Shown one piece after another: positions 54,896 to 64,000 of a stretch of DNA of 64,000 bases. The translations under genes and the position numbers were made by a program. The notes under the pieces are model-generated. The model made no database searches. It saw only the letters and a program-made list of their open reading frames with translations, and was not told the DNA's origin. Source of the stretch: Diphasiastrum complanatum (Eukaryota > Streptophyta > Lycopodiopsida > Lycopodiales > Lycopodiaceae). Location of the stretch: contig CM055103.1 in NCBI GenBank assembly GCA_029204225.1, positions 46,760,703 to 46,824,702 on the forward strand, given 5' to 3'. Position 1 is the stretch's first letter. Every line of letters begins with the position of its first letter.

Positions 54896-55520
54896 GTGGG
54901 AGCATTAGTAAGACCAAATGGTACCACTAAAAATTCATAAAGGCCAGAGTTAGTCCTGAAAGCAGTTTTATGGACATCTTCGGGTGCTACTCTGATCTGG
55001 TGGTATCCACTTGTCAAATCAATTCTACTAAAGATACAAGATCCATTTATCCTATCCATAATGTCATCTATTCTTGGAATAGGAAAACGGTTTTTAACTG
55101 TAATCTTGTTTAAAGTACAATAGTCCACACACATCCTAAAACTCCCATCTTTCTTTTGTACCAAAAGTACAGGAGAGCAATAGGGAGAGTTACTGCGTTT
55201 TATAAGGCCTTTCTCTAACAAATCATTAATTTGCTTAGAAATTTCTTCTTGTTGAGAATGGCTTACCCTATAGGGAGGTCTATTGGGTATGGAACTTCCA
55301 GGAATAATGTCTATCATATGATCTTCAGGTCTTTCATGGGGTAAGGATTTTGGTAGCTCATCAGAAAAACAAGAAGAATACTTTAATAAAAAGTCTTTTC
55401 TATCACTATCCAAAGAATGCGTATTTCCATCAACATCATCATCCATACTTTGAACAAACAACAAATAAGAAAATATTGTTTTCTTTAGTACCTTTGATAC
55501 CTGAATATGGCTTACCAAAG
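54896..55520 (-). pseudogene. Ty3/gypsy RT, truncated before the catalytic YVDD
   Basis: Minus strand: DELPKSLPHERPEDHMIDII, PPYRVSHSQQEEISKQINDL, SPVLLVQKKDGSFRMCVDYC, PIPRIDDIMDRINGSCIFSR, IDLTSGYHQIRVAPEDVHKT, FGLTNAPTTY. This covers RT fingers and first palm motif. It ends at 54,896, just before the second catalytic motif, where it meets the duplicated J flank. Confidence 0.93.
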
Positions 55521-55677
55521 GAATTGTTTCGCCACGCTATCATGCATGCACACTAACATCTTTACCCTTGTGCTTCGATGAAATCAAATGCTTATTATAG
55601 TCCACCAGAGGGTTGTGCATTTTGTGCCAAGGCATGCCTAAGATTACATCTACTCCCTGTGAAGGACCTACCATGAA

Positions 55678-56160
55678 TTATATAGGTTCATAGTAGTCGG
55701 AGATTTGAAGCTTAAGTTTTTCAATTATAGGGTAAATGTTTGCATCACCATCAACAAAAGCACCTTTAGCCTTAAGCATAGATTCAGAGAAGAAACCAAC
55801 TCCTATCTCTTGTGCAAGCTCAAAAGAAATGAAATTATGAGAGGAGCCTGCATCAAAGAGAATTAAACAAAGTTTGTTATGGACTTGTCCCCATGTCTTG
55901 AGGAGATCGTGGTTTTGAGTGTCTTCAATGCTTTGTACGGCCACCTGCCTCCCTTTGTCTACACTTGAATGTTTCGTATCTTTGAGTGGACATTTGAAGA
56001 AAATGTGTCCCTTTTCCCCACACTTGAAGCATCTTCCTTTCTTGCGATAGGCCTGCACTTGTTCTTTGGAAAGGCGTTGAGTCTTCTCTTTTGGAGTTTG
56101 AGTGGTGGGATGTTCCTTCCTTTTGTTCCCGCTTCCATTTCGATGATTATCCTACAGCTC
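55678..56160 (-). pseudogene. Ty3/gypsy zinc knuckle and protease
   Basis: Minus strand: CFKCGEKGHIFFKC (complete CCHC) followed by LILFDAGSSHNFISFELAQE, the gypsy protease active site with DAGS for DSGA. A frame break near 55,670 separates it from RT, and another near 56,150 separates it from gag. The same element as 54,896-55,520. Confidence 0.9.
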
Positions 56161-56769
56161 AATTCTGGTGGCATAATATATGACTTGTTCCAAAGTATCA
56201 GCTTGTACTAGATCTAAGCTATATTGTATATTTCTATGCAAACGCGAATAGAACTTTTTTTTCTGTTCTTTCTTGAAAATGTAATGCAAAGTTTGAACTT
56301 TTAAAAGCAACTCCCAAAACCTCTTTACATTCTCAACCACCTTCTGATTTTGTTTTTGCCTAAAGATGTCCCATGCAGCTAAAGTATCTTTCTTATATTC
56401 TTTTGGCAAAAAGTGGGCTTTAATTTGCTTTTTAAAGCTATGCCAAGTGGAAGCAGCTTCGTGATTAGATTTCATAGCTGCCCACCATATAGATGCATAC
56501 TTATCTAGATGTAATGTTGCAAATCGAATTTCGAAATGATGTGAGTATCTACTTTTCTCAAAGAAAGTATCAAGATTTCGAATCCAGACAAGCAAACTCT
56601 CTTCATTGCTACTATCTCCATCAAACTTAGAAAACTTAAAAAGTTTATTATCAATCTTCGCAAACCTCCTTCTCCTAGATCGAGTAGAGGAAGTTGACTT
56701 GGAGGAAACATGAGGAGATCATGACATAGATGAAGAGGAGCTTGAAGATCCTCGTGAGGAGCTATCCAT
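56152..56769 (-). pseudogene. Ty3/gypsy gag
   Basis: Minus strand from ATG 56,769 (MDSSSRGSSSS), with an early TGA, then SKSTSSTRSRRRRFAKID, LLVWIRNLDTFFEKSRYSHH, FATLHLDKYASIWWAAMKSN, FLPKEYKKDTLAAWDIFRQK. These are Retrotrans_gag motifs. A stop at about 56,152 precedes the knuckle. Confidence 0.88.
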
Positions 56770-57123
56770 CTTTGATTGGAGTTTTTGGAATTTACTTGTG
56801 ATACACAAACTTAAGGCAAAAAGTACGAATAGATTGGAGATTCAGAGAAATGACATTCTCCAAAAAGGAAGACAGAAGCTCGCATGAACAAAGTATTGTC
56901 TCTAAAATAGAAAGCAAGCTGGAGATCCAATTCACGAGGATCCCCCAAATGGAGTCTATTAGCTCTAATATTAAAGAGATCTTGTAAGAAAAAAGAAATT
57001 CAAGCGAAAGGAAAATCTATTCGAAAGTAAACATACAAAGTCCTTTGTATTGACATTTGATTCAAGAATGAATACACAAGGCCCTCACATCAACTTCACA
57101 AAGAAAGAAAAATAATAGACCTT

Positions 57124-57136
57124 GGCTCTGATACCA
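57124..57136 (-). other. Primer-binding site of the gypsy element
   Basis: The minus strand reads TGGTATCAGAGCC three bases after the LTR end at 57,140. The leader to gag (56,770-57,123) carries no frame. Confidence 0.88.
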
Positions 57137-57139
57137 AGC

Positions 57140-58104
57140 TGTGAACCTGAGGTGAGGGTCTACAAATTCTAAAGTCCTGACTTTAGAAAGTGTGACTTAA
57201 AAAGAACAAATCAACATAACACTGTTGAATAGAACTTGAAAAAGAACTCAAAAACTTAGAACTTTAACATTCAACCACAAAATCATTCATTCAAGAGACT
57301 TGCTGAGGGATCAAGATGGGGAGACCCCCCCCTCCCGCCCTCGAAGAAATTTTCTTTTGAAATTATGCAAGATCAATTGGCCCAAGGCCAATTACATATA
57401 TAGTGGTTTCGGATCTTTACATCGAAACAAAGGTTACAAATTGTGGATCTTAAAGAATCTTATACCAAGAAAAGTGGTTGCTTATGAGATGCAAGGACTT
57501 AATGATCAAGAAGAGAGCATGCATAGGCATTTGACATCAGTAGACATGGCATGCATGAATCCAATTTGACATGCAAGCTTCGATTTCAACATGCAAGCTT
57601 CAATTTCATACATGCAAGTTCCCAAATCAGACATGCAACTCCTAAATCAGGCATGCAACTTCTAAATCAGACATGCATGACCATTAAGTTATGGATGATG
57701 TGACATGCAAAGTCATCAAGTCATGGATGGTGTGACATGCAAAGCCATCAAGTCATGAATGGTGTGACATGCATGGCCATCAGTCTCATGGATGGTGTGA
57801 AAGTTTTAGAGAAGAGAGAGAAACAGAGAGCACATTTTCCTAGCTGTCCTATGGCTTACAAGCCATGTGGAAAAGTATGTAAGTTGCATATTGATAAGGA
57901 TAGAAGTTAGGTAGCTTAACGTTTAATGTTAGCCACTTTCAAGTTGAATGTTTCTTTGTTTACAACATTGGGATTCACCCAAGTGTTTTTCATGTCATGG
58001 GAAAGGCTTTGTATATGTCCATCTTACCTTGCATAATTTTCAACAATTTCTAGGCCCTTTTTTCTAGGGGTTGCCCATGCCCAATCATAGTGGAGTGTGA
58101 CACA
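57140..58104 (-). mobile_element. 5' LTR (~965 bp) of the gypsy element
   Basis: On the minus strand it begins TGTGTCACACTCC (58,104) and ends CTCAGGTTCACA (57,140), with TGTG/CACA inverted ends. It contains a C-rich run (57,326-57,335) and the ATGCA-rich tandem array at 57,566-57,802. No second LTR is present in the window to confirm the limits. Confidence 0.65.
57566..57802. repeat. Tandem CATGCA-containing repeats in the gypsy LTR
   Basis: First part: about six units of 20-25 bp such as ACATGCAACTCCTAAATCAG. Second part: four units of 32-33 bp starting GTGACATGCAAAGTCATCAA at about 57,700, 57,732 and 57,764, with a degenerate one before. CATGCA(TG) is the RY core known from B3-factor binding sites in plants; a role in LTR control is inference. 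Confidence 0.7.
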
Positions 58105-58530
58105 AAGGGTGATCAGTCCTTTGGTATCTTCTCCCAGTCTTTATAGACTCAAGTGAGCCTTCTTTATAGACTCGATTGAGGCTTCCTTATAGACTTGATT
58201 GAGCCTTCTTCAAGTACCGTCTTTAAGCTTTAAGAAGCTTCTTTAGATTTATTCTTCAGATACTCTTCTTAGTACCTACACATACCCTTAGAAAAAGGTT
58301 AGAAGTCATACCATCAAATGGTTCATCATTAGATTCTATTTCTAGAACCTGCATATCAAACTGTTAGCATTGCTCTATAGTTTCATTTATTGTCTTCAGG
58401 TAATGATACCTGCACTCATAATTCATCAGTTAGAGTAATAAGCTCTAATATTCAAAATATGTTTCATACAAAAAGAATGGAAGACTGGATAGCCTTTATT
58501 TCTTGGTCAATTTGGTCTATACAATTTTAC
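58105..58530. other. Stretch without recognisable gene
   Basis: AGACTCAAGTGAGCCTTCTT and two similar words (58,146, 58,165, 58,192) form a short degenerate repeat of about 25 bp. Otherwise nothing is seen. Confidence 0.5.
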
Positions 58531-60217
58531 AAGATTAGATAAAGGCAAGGGCATTGCAGTACCAGAAGGATCTCCTAGAAGATCGACAAGAGAACAAAGA
58601 GAGCCAACAAGATTTGTGCCAGGTAGCTCAGCTTCTACGTCAGAAGAGTTTTGTGAATTTAGTGGCAAACACAGACATTCGAGGAAGCAATCGAATGTCT
58701 AGACAAGGACAAATGGATCCAAGCCATGAATGAGGAGATGGAATCCATGAGGAAGAATGAGGTATGGGCATTGCAGCCATTAACAGATAAGTGAAAGATT
58801 GTACAATGCAAGTGGGTATACAAGTTGAAGTATGGACTGAATGGAAATATTTCAAAGTATAAAGACAGACTTGTAGCGAAGGAGTTTTCTCAAAGATATG
58901 GTATTGACTGTGCTGAGACCTTCTCTCTTGTCGTGAAACATTCATCCCTATGCTTACTATTTGCATATCTGCTTATGATCTCAGGTTTCACATCGAGGAT
59001 GAAAAGACAACGTTCTTGCATGGTGAGCTAGACGAAGAAGTCTACATGGATCAACCTCTAGGCTACATCTCGAACTCACTTCCTACTTATGCATGCACAA
59101 TGCACAAGAGTATCCACGGTCTAAAGCAATCAGTGCGACAATGGTATAAGAAGGAAGATCAAGCCCTGAAATCCTTAGGATTCAAGCCACTAATAGTTGA
59201 TTCTAATTTTTATGTAAGAATTATAGATGGGAAGATCATCATTATAGCTGTATATGTGGACGACACTCTGATACTCTACAAAAGTGAGGAACTTATTGGT
59301 GAGGTGAAGTATGACATCTTGAAACATTTTGAGATTGCAGACCTAGTAGAAGACAGATGTTATCTTGGCTTACAGATTGACAGAGACTATGAGGAAGGGA
59401 AATTGTACCTTCATCAGTCCATATATACCCAAAAGATCTTAGAAGATTTCGGGAAGATGAATACTCCAATGCTTGCAGGAACAATCTTGACAAATGAAGA
59501 TTGCTTGAAGACTGAAGAGAAAAGAAAATTGATACAACATATACCATATAGGAAGCTAATTGGATCACCAACGTATTTTGCAGATAACACACATCTTGAC
59601 ATTGCTTATGCCATGTTCAGGATGAGCCAATTCAGTACGAATCTAGGCTCAACTCATTGGAAGATTGCGAAACAAATCTTGCAATACCTTCAATTAGCGA
59701 AGAATTTTGGATTGTGTTATTCTCATGATGCAGGGTTATAGATGCTTTCATACAGTGATGCTAGCTGGGCATCTCTCAAGGACGACTGCAAAGTGTCTCA
59801 GGAGGATGCACCATCGCGTCAGGAGCAGCAATTCTCTGGGTCAACAAAAAACAGACCATTGTGACTTAGTCTCCTGTGAAGCAGAATATGTAGCAACAAC
59901 AAAGATGGCCAATGAAATCATTTGGCTCCAATAGTTTCTTGATGAATTATGTGAAACGAGGAATGAATCTTTGATTTTGCAGATGGACAATACATCTGAC
60001 AAAGGATCTTGTATTTCACTCAAGGACAAAACACATCGCAATCAAGTACCACTTGATAAGAGATTTAATCAGGAAGAAGAAGCTGCAAACGACTTTCTTT
60101 GGAATGAAGGAGATGGTTCTTGACATTTTTACAAAGGCCTTAGACAAAGGTCTGTTCTAGAAACAGAGGAGCAATCTTGGAGTCATCAAGCTATCACGCT
60201 TTGAGAGGGAGCTGAAG
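58530..60217 (+). pseudogene. Ty1/copia family J: RT and RNase H (plus strand)
   Basis: Plus strand: linker VPEGSPRRSTREQREPTRF (58,560), then with breaks KYGLNGNISKYKDRLVAKEF (58,825), RT 58,950-59,741 (TTFLHGELDEEVYMDQPLGY, IHGLKQSVRQWYKKEDQALK, IAVYVDDTLILYKSEE), RNase H pieces at 59,750-60,150 (SDASWASLKDD, ILWVN, LTKDLVFHSRTKH-like). YVDD intact. Several stops and shifts. GAGAGGGAGCTGAAG (60,203-60,217) is the polypurine tract. Close to 13,811-15,787 but inverted. Confidence 0.9.
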
Positions 60218-60225
60218 AAACAAAA

Positions 60226-60836
60226 TGTTTCTATTACCAAAGCTTTGCTAGCTTTCAACTCTCAATTTGATGAAAAGACACGAAATAAAAATGTTCTCGA
60301 ACAACATGATACAACACTAAACGAAAATGTTCGCAACGCAAAACACTTTGTGCTCCAAAGGACCAGAAAGATCAACTAAGTACCATGAAGTACAAATCCC
60401 TGATATGATATAGTGACATCAGCAAACGAGTGTTAGGACGTGCCTAATCCACCACTCTTGTAATCCATGATTAGTTATAGATGTTTAATCTGTTTGATCA
60501 AGAATGTTACTCGAAGCGACACGAAAAAGTTCGCAAAATATACACATTTGCTATATGCATCAAACATATACAGATAGATGAAAGATATAGAATAGAAGTC
60601 CACCTGTGAGCGAGACAATTTTGTAAGCAAGATCCACAGAGATCCAAGAAGTCTGCTACTAAGCGAGACACTATTCTTGAGAGAACGCCACTTCTCTCAT
60701 GCCAATGCGTTGTGTGGGTCTGTCACACAGTGCTCGATCTCAAGAGGATTAATAGATGATATTGTAGCTATTATGCACATATTATTCTGAATTTTGTCTG
60801 ATCCTGAATGAATTGTTGTCTGCTATTATTTGTGTA
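60226..60836 (+). mobile_element. J-family LTR, 3' copy, truncated
   Basis: Begins TGTTTCTATTACCAAAGC after the purine tract and follows the reverse complement of 13,797-13,190. It stops at TATTTGTGTA (60,836), where a gypsy LTR begins, so about 210 bp of the end are missing. Confidence 0.85.
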
Positions 60837-61325
60837 AGGATCACCATATGAAGATCTGACTAGATCCTGTTGCAAAACAACCAAAAGGACACCTGTGGAG
60901 CAAAACCACCCATCCAAACCTAGATCCCTCCTGGAGTTTCCTCCTGGACCTAGCCCCCAAGCCATAATGAAGAACCTAAGAGAGAGGAGGAGAAACAGGC
61001 TCAAGAAACTGAATTTCCAATAGGAAGATGGGCGATTTTCCACTAGACTTATTCTCCTCAAGAGAGAGAGAGAGAATATTCCTTTTAGGATCCCCATGCA
61101 ACCCATATCGAGCTATTGACCTCCTATTCTTGCATAAAAGCAGTCATTCACTATGCATGTGCTCCTATGTCCAATTATAGGTCTGGGCCCTCATATGATT
61201 ATTAATTACTTTACAAGCCAAGCTCAAAATGACGAGGCATAACTAATAACCATATACACCTAGAGTGACCCGCTATCCACGTCAGGAATTATTCCGATTC
61301 CCTTGTATAGGACATGGACGTAACA
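60833..61325 (-). mobile_element. Ty3/gypsy LTR (493 bp), 3' side, minus strand
   Basis: On the minus strand AAGGGGGGAAGAA (purine tract, 61,326-61,338) precedes TGTTACGTCC, and the LTR ends GATCCTTACA at 60,833. TG...CA ends are clear. A TTTTATGCAAG word near 61,130 may serve as TATA. (GA)n lies at 61,061-61,075. Confidence 0.75.
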
Positions 61326-61334
61326 TTCTTCCCC

Positions 61335-61460
61335 CCTTAAACCAGTTATGTCCTCAGAACGAGTAACCAATTTGTACGCTTTCAATTCTTCCCATGGATC
61401 ATTATCCTCAATTTGACCAACCAACTTAAGCAAGCACACAAGGATAAAACAATTTCTCAA
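61335..61460 (-). pseudogene. C-terminal end of a gypsy polyprotein
   Basis: Minus strand: LVGQIEDNDPWEELKAYKLV, then TRSEDITGLRGEE running through the purine tract. The W/E spacing is like the tail of chromovirus-type polyproteins beside a chromodomain, but too little remains to be sure. Cut near 61,490. Confidence 0.5.
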
Positions 61461-64000
61461 TTGTTTGTCTCTGGTCCTGAGTACTCATTTAGGGTCCAAA
61501 GGTACATTGAGCGATAAATCTTCCAAATGGGCAAAATCTTCAATACATCAAACTGTCATCATCATATAAACTAGATTTACATGATACACCAAATGAGTAG
61601 TCGACCAAACTTGAAGATTAAGTTTAAAAGCTAACAAATCAATCATTTAACTTCACAATTACCCTGAAAATCAATCTTTAGTTTGACTTCAATATCAAAT
61701 AAGTATTTTGAGATGAGATAGTTCTCAAATTATCTGTCTCTACATTGAAATACTATATCGACCTTTTAGAAGTACACTAAAAGATAAATTTCCCTATTGG
61801 GTTTGATTTTCTCCAATCTAGTAACATCACCTTCATGTACCTCAATTTACATGAATCACTGGGTGAGTCCTCACCTTATATTGAAAATCAATGTTCAAAA
61901 GTTAAAGATCCAAAACAATTATAGTCCAAGACTATCCACAAATACTTGTAGACCCATCATAAATGCTTTGTGCTCTTGGCCTTTGACTTCGAATCCTTCC
62001 GATTGGAAGGTGTACAGCTCCTCTTCGACATTGTCCCTCCAAAATCTCTTAGGAGATCCATCAAGATAAAAATGACTTCAACTCAGTTTTGAGTACCCCA
62101 AATACTCTTCTGAGATAAGTGCTCTATCCCTAGCATCATATGCCAGAAAAATAGCAACCATTCAATCTTGATAGGCTTAACTGCTCCTAATTAACCGAAG
62201 ATTTTAGGCTGAAAAACAGTACACAAGCATTCCTTGACTACAATCTGTAAAGGTAAGCAAATTCCTCATAAGTGAACAATTACTTAATGAAAATGCCTGT
62301 GAGATCCAAACAATCTCAAGTTTGTACACAAATTTAGAGTTCAAATAACAAATCTAAATTTTAACTCCACCAATTGATCAAGAATTACTCATCATCTTAA
62401 TAATCATCATATTTCCATATAATCATCTAATGACCTTTAAGTATCAATTTATGATCCATCAATCATAAAGATTTAGAATCTTATGGTTCGTCAATCATAA
62501 TCTATCGGATTCTAAACCCATACTTAATCATTTAGAGATACTAGAGTATATGCACAACATACCACTCAGGAAATATAAGAAACATTCTAAAATCTTTTCC
62601 ACAAGGAAAATTACTAGATTTCAAGAATATTTTTCCAGCTCGATTCTTAACCAAATTATGAGTTCCAAATTCTACAATCAACCAAGTGATTAAAGACCAT
62701 TATAACATTTGTCTTTAACAAATAATAAAATTTATACAATCACCTAGAACCACATCTAAAGATTATAAAGTTCTGCTGAATTCCAACTGAATTCAGTGGT
62801 TATCCTTGACATTAGTTAGACTCTGTCATCCATTTATTATATGAGCTCACTGGTATATAGTCTTAAACTTAGGATATTTCTCCTTCAAGAAATACTCTAT
62901 ATCAAGAATCTTCTATATTCTATGCAAAGTTCTCATAAATGAATCCAAATGGCTCACTAATCATGTAACTTATAAGCAATATAGATCAAAATAAACAATT
63001 CCCGGTGAATTCTCTTCACACTGCTTACTTATCCAATTAACTTCTAATCAGGAGTAATCCAATTACTCAAGTCAATTGTAAATGATTCAGAGTTCTTAAA
63101 TGTCTAGGTGCAGATCTCAATTAAATAAGTTAATGAATTATCCTTTCCACAGAAATAGACATTAACCTGCAAGTAACTGTTCCACACATTACTTGTTCAT
63201 ATGTCTATGCACTCTGACTAGTTTAAGTATATGATATAAACTCAGTACATTGGAAACACATAGTAGATCCACAAGATTAAGATGTACACAAGCAACTTAT
63301 CCAACCATGTTCCTATACATAAACATAGGCTATAAACTGATAGATATCCACAATCTGCATATGTTACTCGCATAATTTACTGAGAATCTTGCAACTCAGC
63401 TACCAAAGATCTCTATTTCTCATGAGTAAATAACAGATATGGGAAATCTTTGAAGTGAATACCTCCACATCACAAGTTTTCCAACCATCTAACTCTTATT
63501 AACAAAATTTCTTCTACCAATAGCCTACAACAGATCTTAGCATACAAAGGGGCTAACTCATACAGACATCTTTGGACATAGAGTAAAGATTAAAGCTTTA
63601 TTCCACTGATCCAATCCATAACAAAATGGTACTTGGTTACAATCAGTGAATCTTAATTTAATCTTTATCAATAATTCCCATATTAATGAATATCTCACAG
63701 CTCAATAACCCCAAAACTCCTCTAGTTCCAGATTACTCAAAATAATAACTTAGATACTTTGTCTATTTCAAATTGGATAGTTATACATTGCTCACATACA
63801 AGATTTTTTTTCAAAATCAATGCAACTGGTTGATTCCTCGAAAGACTTATCCCTATCTTTTCTTCCCCCCTTTTAAAAAAGTAATTCCATAATTTCGATT
63901 TAAAAGTTCCCAGGAGACAACATATAAGATATCAAAGATTCAAAAAAGTCAGTAATAAGTATCCAATACTATCACAAATAGGACTTTTTCCTCAGAATCG
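61460..64000. other. AT-rich stretch, mostly empty
   Basis: No supported gene. Two diverged blocks of about 270 bp follow each other (61,452-61,720 and 61,722-61,965: TTCTCAA.T..TCTGTCTCT, GATAAAT.TTCC, ATTTACATGA). 61,966-62,030 is a short piece of copia RT on the minus strand, nearly equal to 31,809-31,872 (family G). The remaining 1.9 kb shows nothing beyond AT-rich simple sequence. Confidence 0.5.

Noticed and set aside
58425-58460. Hammerhead ribozyme core (CTGATGA on the minus strand), looked for because Penelope-like elements often carry one
   Set aside because: No GAAA box at the right distance and no stem II or III could be drawn, here or near the RT-type ORFs.

Overview
This is a stretch of plant nuclear DNA made almost entirely of decayed transposable elements and repeats. 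The evidence is Ty1/copia and Ty3/gypsy pol fragments on both strands, primer-binding sites reading TGGTATCAGAGC (complementary to initiator tRNA-Met), purine tracts beside LTRs, GT-AG introns, and one fragment resembling the plant TDBD (Tify-binding) domain. There is no bacterial-style operon, rRNA, tRNA or CRISPR array. A retrotransposon-rich vascular plant, perhaps a fern or lycophyte, is plausible, but the sequence alone does not fix the species. Identity levels and alignments below were judged by eye.

Layout. 1-760: C-terminal end of an RT-type ORF, a (TC)n tract and a promoter-like patch. 1.55-4.4 kb: minus-strand copia pol with an LTR-derived array. 4.4-6.6 kb: plus-strand LTR element tail, a 462-bp LTR and a copia RT fragment. 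6.7-18.17 kb: first copy of a large direct duplication. It holds a copia remnant, a host-like first exon, a GC-rich hairpin block, a gypsy RT fragment and a nearly complete minus-strand copia (family J) between ~830-bp LTRs. 18.6-19.64 kb: a two-exon minus-strand gene remnant with a TDBD-like domain. 20.83-25.56 kb: a plus-strand copia with both 271-bp LTRs and an internal deletion. 25.6-35.6 kb: copia fragments, two copies of a GT/CA-rich ~0.95-kb repeat, and a protein-coding relic of unknown family. 35.6-38.2 kb: a deleted copia (family R) between two LTRs. 38.4-44.7 kb: two diverged direct copies of a non-coding unit that carries an array of small hairpins. 44.87-46.2 kb: a minus-strand RT-type element with Penelope-like features. 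46.2-54.9 kb: second copy of the large duplication, containing a four-exon gene fragment absent from the first copy. 54.9-58.1 kb: minus-strand gypsy element with LTR. 58.5-60.8 kb: plus-strand J-family copia. 60.8-61.5 kb: gypsy LTR and polyprotein end. 61.5-64 kb: AT-rich DNA with little content.

How it fits together. None of the mobile-element reading frames looks intact. They are broken by stops, frameshifts, internal deletions and joins to unrelated elements. The least ordinary parts are the hairpin array in the 38-44 kb tandem unit, the RT-type ORF whose stop codon lies inside a conserved hairpin (two copies in opposite orientation), and several intron-bearing host-like gene fragments. 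Three of those fragments lie inside the duplicated block, which suggests gene-fragment capture followed by duplication and decay.
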